From NCBI RefSeq assembly GCF_042477335.2, contig NC_091247.1, forward strand, positions 228,308,001 to 228,372,000: a DNA stretch of 64,000 nucleotides, read 5' to 3'. The DNA comes from Ovis canadensis. Taxonomy: Eukaryota > Chordata > Mammalia > Artiodactyla > Bovidae. Below the pieces are notes generated by a model. That model did no database searches, was not told the DNA's origin, and was given only the letters and a program-made list of their open reading frames with translations. The position numbers and the translations under genes are program-made. Positions 32,401 through 44,400 of this stretch are shown here, piece after piece; position 1 is the stretch's first letter, and each line of letters opens with the position of its first letter.

Positions 32401-35400
32401 GAGCCTGCCCTGTGCCGTCCCCAGCTCTGCGGCCCTAGCCACCGGCTTCAGCACTCCCAGCCAGTTAGAGAGGAGCGTTGCTTCGCGGGGCTGTCATTAG
32501 GGTTAGGTCCATGCAAAACACTCAGCACAGGCAAAGAAGATCCCTGCGCGGCTCCTGAGCCCGCAACTGCCTGCTAGCAGAGCCCAGACCTGAGCCAGGC
32601 TGGGCACGGGTCTGCACAGAGGCCCTTCGAGGGGCTGCGTGGCCTCTGCTTCTCCAGGGCTGAAGCTGTCCTGTAGTCTTGCAGATGCCTCTTCCTTTGG
32701 GTGTAAATTTCTGAAGTGACTTTTCCAGAATGAAAGCAGCGTGGGTCCATGTGCGACACCAGACTTGGGCCCGGATTTGTGTGGGTAACACATAGACTTA
32801 GGGCCTGGGCTGTGATGTAATTTCAGCTGTTCTGTGCTTAGCCACCCAGTCGTGTCCAGCTCTTCGCAACCCCATGGACTGTAGCCCGCCAGGCTCCTCT
32901 GTCCATGGAGTTCTCCAGGCAAGAATACTGGAGTGAGTGGCCATGCCCTCCTCCAGGGGATCTTCCCAACCAGGGGATCAGACCCAGGCCTCCTGCATTG
33001 CAGGCAGATTCTTTACTGTCTGAGCCACCAGGGAAGCCCATGACTATTCTGGATCCTTTAATTTTCTGGGTCGTAAGAAGCACTCTTTTGCCAGAGAGTT
33101 GAGTTTTGGTCAGTGAGGGGTTAGCTGGACCATTGAGCTGTTTGAGGTCACCCAAGGACCCCCGTCGCTTCCCATGTTGTTTCTATGCAAAGTGACTCTG
33201 ACACACCGTCACCTGTGAGGATTGCCTGTAGACAAGGCTGGACCTCTTGATTGAACCATCTAGATGTGTCTTTTCAAGACACCTGCTAGGATGACTGTGG
33301 TGGTAGTGTGGTTGCTAAGTCGTGTCTGATTCTTTGCGATCCCATGGACTGTGGCCCGCCAGGCTCCTCTGTCCATGGGATTCTCCAGGCAAGAATACTG
33401 GAGTGGGTTGCCATTTCCTTCTCCAGGGGATCTCCCCGACCCAGGAATCAAACCAGGGTCTCCTGCATTGCAGGCAGATGATTACCAACTGAGCTACGAG
33501 GAAAGCCCAGGATGGCTGTAGTGAGAATTAAAAAAACAAAGTAAGTGTTGATGAGGACGTGGAGAAATTGCATCCCCATGCATTGCCTATAGGGCCGTGC
33601 AGTGGTGCAGCCTCTGTGGAAAAACAGTTGGGCGGTTCCTGGAAAAGTTAAACTCGGGATTATCACATGATCCAGCAATTCCACATGTTCCACTTGGGCA
33701 CGTTCCCAAGAAAACTGAAAGCATGTGTCCACACAGAGACCGTGTAGCAGTGTTGAGAGCAGCTTCATTCATAAAGGCCGAAAAGCAGGAACAATCGAGT
33801 TGCCCACCAGCTGATGACTGGACGAGGGAGATGCGATCTGTGCGTGCAGTGGGGTACTTTCGGCCCATGAAGAAATGCTGGACTGACACACGGAAAACGG
33901 GGGTGACCCTGGGCAACACGGTCAGAGGAAGAAGCCAGGCGCAGAAGGTCCCATGTACGGTCTCATTTACAGGAAGTGACCGTAGCAGGCGAGTCGTGGC
34001 TTGCTCTGGAGACAGTGGGTCCATGGTCAGCCGGCTGGGAGGTGCCAGGAGTGCTGACGGCCAGGAGTGGCTTTTAGGGGCAACAAAAACGTCGTCAAGT
34101 GACCCTGTGACAGGATGCTGAAAACCACTGACGTGCACGCTTTAAAACGGTGGGCCTCACTTAGGTGAGGCATGTCTCAATGTAAAAAATGATGTAAAGG
34201 AGAAAGAAGGTTACTGCTTTATGAGCTTCTTTTGCTTCTTATGAACTCTTCTTAGTATGAGGGGTTATTTATGGAAGCATGAATCAACTTCCACGAATGC
34301 CCTTGTACCTAAAAGTGAGGAATTTATTCTTTGTTGGGCTCTGTTCGCTGAAGAAAAATGGCCTTGAGTATTAGGTGAAGATTTATTGGAGCAGAGCAGC
34401 TCCTCTGGTACAGGGCATGGCCATTTAATGAATGATTCCTTTCCGTGCGGCATTTTAAAATTTGTGTAACTAGACCCAGTTTCCTCATTATCACCCTTAA
34501 ATAAGAATCCTGACTGAGGACGAGCCCTGGAGGAGTTCTCTGCTATCAATGGTCTGTCTTGGTATTATTTTACCGTTTCTAATGAGGAAGCAGGCTCCAT
34601 CATCATTCTCTGGTAATTTGGTGGAGGAGGTGAACCGCTATATTCTTTTCTCTCCTGTTGATGGATTGAGGACTGCATGTTGGGAAGATGGATGGTGTCT
34701 GCCCTCTAATTGAAGCCTTTGTGTGTCTCTACGTTGTGGAAGACTAGACAGTCCTCACATTTCAATTTACAATTTTCAGCCCACAAGACAGAAACCAGTT
34801 AGTCCTCCCAGGATGAAAGTCCAAAACGAAAAGGACGCCCACAGCAGCATGCCCCTGGACAAGCTCAGCACCACCCGGGACGTCGCTGGCATGTCAGCCG
34901 CAGGAAGCCACTTGGTCCCAGGCAAGCGGTCGCTCCCTGTTCCGAACAAGGTGGGTTGGCCGGGGCTGGGGCAGGGGTGGGGATTGGCCTGTGAGTGCAG
35001 GGAGTAAGGGGCAGCTTTGAGGATGTGGGATGTGGGATGCGTCTGGACCAAAATCAAGGTTTAGGAGGTTGAAGGCGGGATCCAGGAGGGGCGGTGTGCT
35101 GAAATGCAGGGCACGGAGGCCTGGCACACGGGAGGGCCTGGCCGCTGCCCCGGGGAGCTGCGGGCACCGTGGAATGTCGGCCCCCCGAGCTGACATCGGG
35201 GTGTCTGATGGCAGAGACGACCCTGCTCCCCTCACGGGGCTGGTGCGCCGGGGAGACGGGCTGTCGCCGCTCTGAGAACCACAGCTCCTCCTGGGCGTGG
35301 AGGCGACCGTCCTCATGTTTGCCGTTTGTTTTCCAGCGCTGAGCTCTGTGTGCTTGTGAAAGTGCCACGTCCCTGGTGGTACTTGCTAAGCTTGCCCACA

Positions 35401-38400
35401 CTGGGCCCTGCAGCTATCGAGTGCACAGGCTGGGGTCCAGGCCCCACGCCCGCGGTCAGCAGGCTCCCGGTGCGCCTCCCACAGGGAACCTGGCGGCCAC
35501 ACCGGGGAGCACTGCTCGGCCTTTCTCTGATTCGAGATGATAACTTGTAGACTGTTGAAAACCCCGACTTTTGCAGAAATAAGTCTTGGGTAGGTAACAA
35601 AATCTCTGTTTCAGTCCGGGCCGAAGAAAACCATGCTAAAACCTCCTGGGGGTGCTGGCGGCCTGGCAGGAAGGGCCTCGTCAGGGTCCGTCTCGGGCCT
35701 GAGCTCCGCTGCGTGTGCTTCTCCCGTGACCGGCAGAGGTAAGGCCAGCCCTGAGCGCTGTGCTCCTGCCAGACTTCCAGAACCACTCAGCTCAGCCGCA
35801 GGCTCTGGAAGGCTTGCTCTGGTCTGGGGTGGGGACACTGTTGGGGCCTCCGTCCTCAAGGTGCCTCCCCTCCTCCGCAGAGAGGCATGGTCAGCGGACG
35901 CTCTCAGTCTCGGCTGAGTTAAGCCGTCACGGGTGGCTCTGTAGGTAAAGAACCCGCCTGCCAAGGCAGGAGATGCAAGAGCCTTGGGCTTGATCCCTTG
36001 GTTGGGAAGATCCCCTGGAGAAGGAAATGGCAGCCCTCTCAGTATTCTGGCCTGGGAAGTCCCATGGACAGAGGAGCCTTGCGGGCTGTGTCCATGAGGT
36101 CGCTGGGTCAGACACGACTGAACACAGGCCATCACAAGGTGGGCGTGCCCTGCTGGTGCCACGGGCCTGGCGTGATGCTGAACTAGCCTCAGCCACGTGA
36201 CCAAATGGAGGATCTTAAAGTAGGGCTGTTCCAGATAGTGTAGGCGTAGGAGCCGTAATGCCTGGGTGTTGGTTTAAATCTGCTCAAACCTGTTTCAACT
36301 CAGGCGACTTTGCTGTCTTTCCAAGCCGAGGGTGCCATCTGCTGGTAAAGGGGAGAAACCCTAGGAGGCTGTGGGAAGTCACGCGGCCTCCTGCCCTCAA
36401 GGACTAAAACCTTGTTCAAGCAGATTTGCTGGGTAGGCTCTAAGCCGGGCAGCACGGCCTGCGTTTTGTACACAGACGTGAGAAGTCTCTCCTCTGGAGC
36501 GAGGCCGGTCTGATCTGGGGCCCTGACCGCCTGGGTGGTCAGGAGAACTGAAGTTGCATCTGTACCTTTACAAACCGGGGGGCCGGGGGGGTGGGGGGCG
36601 GGGGGGGTGGCCCCGCCCTCTCAGTGTCTCTGCCGGCCTGAGGACCACCAGGCCCCGTGTCTGGAGCGCGGCGCGTGTTGAGGGAAACGAAGTTTTGTTA
36701 CACTAGGCGCTGTGAGTCTGGCTGTGTTGGTTCAGGCATCAGCACCAGTTCTGTCTATGATTTCTGAGCCTACCTCTGGGAAAGTTTGAGACAGGCTGGG
36801 GGTGGCCTTTTGGTGAGTGTGTGTTCCTCTGTTTTCCGTGGCAAAATCCCCAGGGTCAGATCTGATGGGGATCTGACCGTCAGTGTGGTGGGGAGAGCAC
36901 TGTGAGCCTTACACACTGTTTGACGTGGGCTGCGGTTTAGTCCTTCTCCTAAATTTCTCTTTAAGAACCTTTCACCAGGTTGGCCTCTGTGTCCGCTATT
37001 TTGGCAGCTGCGTATTTTCACCCAGCTCATTTAAGTAGTCCTGGTAACTGACAGGACCCAGCCTCCCTGTGGCTGAAAGGAACTGACCAGTAAGGAGCCT
37101 CTGCTCTCGGCGTCTCCCTGCCCGCACCCCTGGTTGGCCAGGTGGGGCATCTGACCAGACAGTCCGTCTTCACCTGCTCTGCTGGGATAGGGCTCTGCTG
37201 TCGACATAGTCAGTGAGGGCAAGAGAGCTTGAGTTCGTGCATCCTTGTACGTCTTGGTGATCGTGTCTAGAATCAGCGCCTTGGATCACACGAGCGACTA
37301 AGCCACGAGCGACCCGGGTTGCCTTGTGTTTGAGGATGTTGCCTGGTGGACATGCAGAATATTGTTCCTATGTCGTATTTTTTAATATGGAAATCACCAT
37401 GATAGAAATAAGTTGCTTTCTTTTCCACATTCTGAGGTAGGCACGCTGAAGATAGCATATCTTGTGTGTGTGTGTTAAATAACTCCATCATTTAAACACA
37501 GCATCAGCTTGAGTGACAACCAGCTTTCCTGTCTCCTCTTCCAGCTGAACCAAGTGAACGTCCAGCCATCTCTGCGGACAGTGCCCGATCAAGCTCCAGC
37601 CAGACAGGCAGAACGGGGCTCACCCTGCCACGGCCGTCCCTGAAGGCGGGCCCCGGGGGCGTGGCCTGCAGGCAAAGCCAGAGGCCAGGGGCTGCGGAGT
37701 GGGCAGCGGAGCAGCCCAGGGGGCCTCCCAGAGCATCTCTCCCCCAGCCCCAGACCCCGGGACAGGGAGGCCCCGGGCCAAGCTCTCATTGTGGTTGGTC
37801 ACAGTCTTCTCAAAGGGATAAGACCGGGAGTACAAGAAGGCGTGATTCCTGCCTAAACTCCAAGACAAAGGCTGTGCCTACCCCTACGAATCAATTTAAA
37901 ATTCCCAGCTTTTCTACTGGTAAGTCATAGATAAACTTTAACATGTTTTTAAAATAGTGAACAAATTATATTTAAAGTTCAGATAATTATTAGTTTTGGT
38001 GATGGTGATTGCTTTCATTTCTTATAAAGCATTTTATATGTCTTTTAATTTTTGTAGGTTTGGATTAGTTGGTGAATTTCTTGAATTAATCCCCTCTGTG
38101 TAAACATATCGGTGTTCCATGGCTACTCTTAAGACTTTCTGTTGTTACTTTCAGGGTTTTGGTTACTAATGTATTTTTTGTGTGGCTTCCTTTGTGTTTA
38201 CCCTGCTTGGACGTTCTTGAGCTCCTTTGTTCTGTGGGTTGATATTTTAAATTGGGTCTGGGAAACTGTAGCCACTGTCTCTTCACCACGCTTCCTTGCC
38301 CGCCCGGCCCTGGGACTCCAGTCGCTGTGTCAGAGGCCTTCTTGTGCTCTCCCCGGGTCACTCGAGCTCCGTCCCCCCGGCCGCTCGAGCTCCGTCCCCC

Positions 38401-41400
38401 CGGCCGCTCGAGCTCCGTCCCCCCGGCCGCTTGAGCTCCGTCCCCCCGGCCGCTCGAGCTCCGTCCCCCCGGCCACTCGAGCTCCGTCCCCCACCGTCCT
38501 CTGTGCTTCCATTTGGCTCATTTCTGCTGGCCTGTCTGCACGCGCACGTGTCTGTTTTTTCCACAGTAAGTCTAATCTGCTCTTAGTCCATCCAGCTAAA
38601 TTTTCATTTCTGACCTTACAGTCTCCCTTTTTTTTTGTCCTCATGGTGTTTCTGTTTTCCTGTGAATTCTTGAACGTATCTACAGTGGTTGCTTTAAAGT
38701 CTCTTTGTCCTAATTCCATTCTCTGTATCATTTTGGGCCTGTTTCTATTGACTAATTTTTTTCCTGGTGATGGTCACGTGTTCCTGCTGCTTCACATGTC
38801 TAATGATTTTTTATTGTCTGTTAGACATCATAAGTTTTCTGCATGTCTGGACTTGAAGGAGTTGAACCTTGCTTTGACAGGCAGTTAGGTTTCAGGAGAA
38901 CTTGATTCATTCAAGGCTGCCTTTAGAGCTCTGATGGTGGGGTCTCGGCCTTTCCAACGTGCGGCCCTTCCAAGCCCCTCCTGCCTGTGCCGTGTCCCCT
39001 CTGGCCAGTTGCTGGGTGTGCTCCCCAGCCCTGTGATGAGGCAGCATTCCCGGCGCTCGCTCTTGACCCACGCGCCGCTGCTCACTGCACACCCGGGACT
39101 TGGGGTCCCTCTCGGGCTCCCGGAGCTTCTCTCTCTAGTCCTCTCTTCTCTGACTCCCTCCTGTCTCGTCCTCTGCTGCTCCCAGTTCCAGCCTCCTCGG
39201 GCTCTCCCCACCTGCCGCAGCGTCCTGCCGGGGCCACCGGGCAAGAGGCCCCGTGTGGTGTCTGGTAGGTGCGGCGTCTGGTCAGGGTGAGCTCATCCGA
39301 GGAGTGTGTGTCACGCAGGAGGCTGCATAACGCTGACGAAAGGCCGGGGTGGTTCTGGCCTCCTCTCTCAAGCATGTGCTGTCTAGCGGCTTCAGGTTGT
39401 TGAAGTCAGCTTTGCTGGCCAACTCAGGTGGCTGTTAGCACCAGAAAACCTCACTGGAGCCCCTGCTCATGAAGAATGAGCCACGCTGGGGCTTCCCTGG
39501 CCCAGTGGTTGAGCCTCTGTGCTCCCACAGCATGTGGTGCAGGCTTAATCCCTGCTCAGGGAGCTGTCACGTGCCATGCGCCGCCCCCCCCCCCCGCCCC
39601 TCCCCGAAAAGGAGTGAGCCATCTGTTGAGCGTTGTCCATTGTTCGGCAGTCTTGGGTACAAGGGACATCATGGTAAGATAGCTCCTACTGATGGAACTT
39701 ACATTTTTCTAGTAAAAGATAAGAAATGCAGTCAGGTAAGTACACTGTCAGATCATAAGTATCAGTTCAGTTCAGTCGCTCAGTCGTGTCTCTTTGCGAC
39801 CCCATGGACTGCAGCACGCCAGGCCGCCCTGTCCATCACCAACTCCCTGAGTCTACTCAAACTCATGTCCATTGAGTAGGTGACACCATCCAACCATCCC
39901 ATCCTCTGTTGTCCCCTTCTCCTCCTGCCTTCAATCTTTCCCAGCATCAGGGTCTTTTCCAATGAGTCAGCTCTTCACATCAGGTGGCCCAAGTATTGGA
40001 GTTTCAGCTTCAACATCAGTCCTTCCAATGAACTGATCTCCTTTAGGATGGACTGGTTGGATCTCCTTGCAGTCCAAGGGACTCTCAAGAGTCCGCCCCA
40101 ACACCACAGTTCAAAAGCATCAGTTCTTCTGTGCTCAGCTTTCTTTACAGTCCCAACTTTCACGTCCATACATGACTACTAGAAAAACCATAGCCTTGAC
40201 TAGACAGACCTTTGTTGGCAAAGTAATGTCTCTGCTTTTTAATATCCTGTCTGGGTTGGTCATAACTTTCCTTCCAAGGAGTAAGCATCTTAATTTCATG
40301 GCTGTAGTCACCATCTGCAGTGATTTGGGAGCCCAGAAAAATAAAGTCAGCCACTGTTTCCCCATCTGTTTGCCATGAAATGATGGGATTGGATGCCATG
40401 ATCTTCGTTTTCTGAGTGTTGAGCTTTAAGCCAACCTTTTCACTCTCCTCTTTCACTTTCATCAAGAGGCTTTTGAGTTCCTCTTCACTTTCTGCCATCA
40501 GGGTGGTGTCATCTGCATATCTGGGGTTATTGACATTTCTCCGGGCAGTCTTGATTCCGGCTTGTGCTTAATGGCATGAATAGAGGAAGCTGGAAAACAG
40601 TTTAGACAGACAGGTTCTCTCAGCTTGCTGGTCAGCGCAGCTCCCTCAGGAGGTGGCCTGAACCGTGTGCAGGGACGTCTTATCACAGGACGCCCGATAA
40701 GAAGGCAGCAAAAGGTGGAAGCAGTTCTCAGCCCTGGAGGTGGGGTGGGCGGGGGCCGCGGGGCAGTGGGCTGTGTGCTGTTCTTAGACGCTCCGCTGCC
40801 AAAACAGAAACCCTGGGCGCCGGGCGGCCGCGTGGGCTGGGGTGGGGACCCCGCGGGAGCCGGGCTCCCGTTGAGATGGCTGAAGAAGCCGCAAGATGTG
40901 TACCGTAGAGGCAGAAGGTGAACGCCTCAGGAAACAGGTTGGAGGTGGGGTGGCTTTTACAGCGTGTTGATAAGATCAGCTTCTACAGGGGACAGGAGGT
41001 GGGGGGTGGGTATGAGCGTGTCCAGGAGGCGCTCTGAGGTCCTGCTGTGAAGAGGCGCAGGGACGTGGGCCGGGGCAGGGAGTGGGCCTGTCGCGTGGGG
41101 GCCGCTGTCGGCTGCTCTGAGATGGGGGCCCTGGCCCGGGCCTCTCCCGGTTCCTCGGGGACCCGGGCCGCCTCCCCCCTGGGGCTGCCATGGCCTCTGC
41201 CCGTGGTCTCCAAGACAGCGGGCTGCTACCCGGGGCTTGGCACCTGAGCCTTGGCCCCAGGTGAGTCTGGGACTCGGTCCCGTGAATGGTGGCCCTGGGC
41301 TTGGTCCTCTGAGCCCGCTTGTCGTCGCCCCGTGACCAGGTGAGATCACATGAAACCCTTGTCAGCCGCCAGATGGCACGTAAATACCGCTGTGTCTTGT

Positions 41401-44400
41401 GATGACCCTGGGCCATCCCAGTTCCCAAGAGCGGAGGTGGTGGCAGGCTCCGTGGGGCCCGCCTGGAACCTTCCTCCAACTCCCCGTTAGCCCTGCCGCA
41501 GGGGGCTCATGGGAGTTCTGAGAGGGTCATCTGCCGAGTGCTCCGTCCCCATCGGGGGGTCAGCTAGGCTGAGGGCAGTGGTGGGACCAGAGCTCTTCCT
41601 CTTCTGCACCTGCTGGTCCCTGGCTGCATCCCCAGGAAGGGGGGACGTGTTCCCCTGCACTCTGGGGCCGCAGGTTTTCCTGCAACTTGGGAGGACAGAG
41701 ACGCTTAGAGGAGGCTGTCTGTGCAGTGAAGGTGGTGTTTCCCGGCTGCCTGACCGCTCACTTCCTCTCTCATCTCAGGTGAGCCCCCAACCGGTGCGAC
41801 GCCGAAGTCCTGTCGGGCACAGCGGCCACAGTCCTGCACATCGGTGGGGAGGTACGAGTCTGTCTACTTCCTCTCTTCTTACGAGAACAAGCCACGTCCC
41901 CGGTGACCTCTGAGAGCGTGTCCTCTGACGTGTGGGGCCCCCCAGCCTGGCCCCGCGGGCCTGGCTTGAGCCTGGTCTCCTGAGCCGCCGTGGTGTCCCT
42001 TGAGGTTGGCGGCGGCACAGACTGGCCCCTGGGGCAGGGCTGCCGGTCCTCAGCCCTGCCGTTCGGGTCTCTGGCTAGACCAGACCGCCCACCCTCCTCG
42101 GAGGTTCCGCTCGGTCGGTCTGGGTGGAGCCGAGGGCCTGCAGGTCTCAGGTGATCCCCGTGTGCTGCGGCTGAAGACCACCGGCCTGGCTCAGGCTTGG
42201 GTTTGGGTCCCGGGGCTGCCGCTGCCTGGTCAGCATCTCATGCGGCCTGTGGAAGGTTGCTGGCCTCATTTCCTCATCTGCCCAGTGGGAATGGAACCAG
42301 GCAAACAGGAAGAGAACGCACAGGCACGCGTGCACACACAGCACACGCCCCATGCATGTGTGCACTCTTGGGGGTCCTTCACACAGAGGGCATTCCCCCC
42401 CGAGGGGGCGGGCAGCTCCGTCCACACACCTGCCCTCCCCAGCTCCAAGTGCTGTCCCAGAGGAGGGACCCAGCCCCTCAGTCCTGTGCCCATCAGCTGG
42501 GGACGGGGTACAGTGAGGTCACCCGACCCTCGGGCGTGCCGCACCCAGGGCAGGGTCCTGGTGCCAGTGCCCCTGAGCAGAGTGGGAGTGCGGCCTCGGA
42601 CCCCTCAGGGTGATTCGGGCAGGACAAGCCCCGGGGCTGGGGCCCTCCTCCCGGCTCTGCCCTGGGCCAGCCTGGCCTCCTCCCGGCTCTCCAGGGCTCT
42701 GGGCCTGCCTCTGCTTGTACGTGAACTTGGCAGGCACTTCCTGGGGTTGGGCCAGGCCTCCCCTCCCAGCACCAGCCATGCTGGGCCGCCTCCCCGCCAC
42801 GCACGCGGGGTTAGAGCAAGACCGGAGCGGACGGTCAGGGTGGGAAGGAGAGACGGGTGGGGAACCTGGCGCCCAGCCCACTCGCCTGTGCTCACTCGGC
42901 CCAGGGGCCTTGAACTCGGAGCGGGAGCTCACAGGGAGACTGCATGACCCCACTGGGCTGCCTGGGCCTGGACTCCCTTGTGGAAACAGGAGTGCCAGCA
43001 GGAGGGGACTCGGAGCCCCATGAACTCCCACGCAGTGCCTCCTGGTTCCGCCCCTAATGTGCAGCCAAACCAGAGCGGAACCTCACATGGGCCCACTGAG
43101 GAACCAAAGCCCACCCCAGGGCTCCCGGGGGGTGGTGCCGTGCCCCCCGCCACCCAGGGCTCTAACGGGCCTCACTGGCCTGAGCCTTCCACGTTAAAGC
43201 CACAGGCTTCTACTGTTGGTGTGCAGCTGAGCCGTTGGGTGTTTGTTTGGGGTCATCTCTGCTGAAGGCTTTCCTCTTTCCAGGGTGGCCCACAGCACTC
43301 CCATGAAGTGGTCCTCAGCCACACAGAGCCTTGTCAGCAGCGTGAGGACCCCCGTGAGCACGAGGCGCCTGTCAGCCCTGCCCACGCCTGCTGGCCGCCG
43401 GCTCTCCAGCCTCCCTCTGGCAACCCCCACAACTGTGCCCAGGCTTCTGGCTTCTCCCCTGCCTGCATCTGCTCGGCGACTCTCTTCTGAGCCCCAGAAA
43501 AAATCCATGTTGAGGTGAGAGTTAAAGGCTGCAGTCCATTCATCTCCAATTTGTAAAACCTCAAGTGACTGTGCTGAGGGGTCCGCTCTGCACCGGACGC
43601 TGCTTCCACTCCCACCACGGTCCGCCCGGGTCACAGGCAGACGAGAGCGCCGTGTGGAGCGTCCTGACGGATGCTCTGTTCTCTCTGCAGAACTGCGCCC
43701 GCCGGGGAGGGTGATGGCCAGCCTGTATCCAGGCGCCCCGATTTGTCCCCTGACGGCAGCTGCTCACCTCTGTCTGCTGTGCCACAGGCACTGGACTTTT
43801 CTCCAGAAAAGAGCGATTTTACTTTTTCACAAAGTTTCACCACAGAAGTCACCCTGGACGGAGAGCAGCCCCCCGAAGCCGCAGCCCCCAGTGAGGTGAG
43901 GGCGCAGGTGGGGCCGCCGTGTGCGGGCCTGGGCCCTGCGGGTGACCAAGGACATCGCCTGTGGCCCCGGGCCCCGGCTGGGAGGTGGGAGGCCATGGGA
44001 CCTCCTCCCCTGGACGGAGAGCAGTCCCCTAAAGCCGCAGCCCCCAGTGAGGTGAGGGGTGCAGGCGGGGCCGACGCATGCGGTCCTGCGCCCTGCAGGT
44101 GACCGAGGACATCGCCTGTGGCCCCGGGCCTGTGGTGTCAGCTGGGCCACAGCTGGGAGGCGGGAGGCTGTGGGACCTCCTCCCCTGGAGGAGACAGAAG
44201 CTGCATCTCCCTGTGTCTAACATCGGGGCAGGACACCTCCCGGGGTTCATGGGAGGGGTGGGAAGCCAGGACGGGGATTCATAGGGGAGGGGCTTCCCAT
44301 GTTGACCACTGGCAGGAGGGGAGTCCTCGGTGCTCACACACCACAGCCCGGCCTGCCGGGGCCATCCCAGCCTCCTTCCTTAGGCCTCCAGACCAGCAGC

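Noticed and set aside
38142-38888. 248-codon ORF in a GTSE1 intron
   Set aside because: Its middle is the 23-bp minisatellite and its ends are AT-rich repeat-like sequence; no acceptor or donor gives a sensible exon.
44008-44051. Second copy of the GTSE1 exon end as a separate duplicated exon
   Set aside because: The duplicated part has a donor but no copied acceptor, so it cannot be a stand-alone exon; an alternative donor is the simpler reading.
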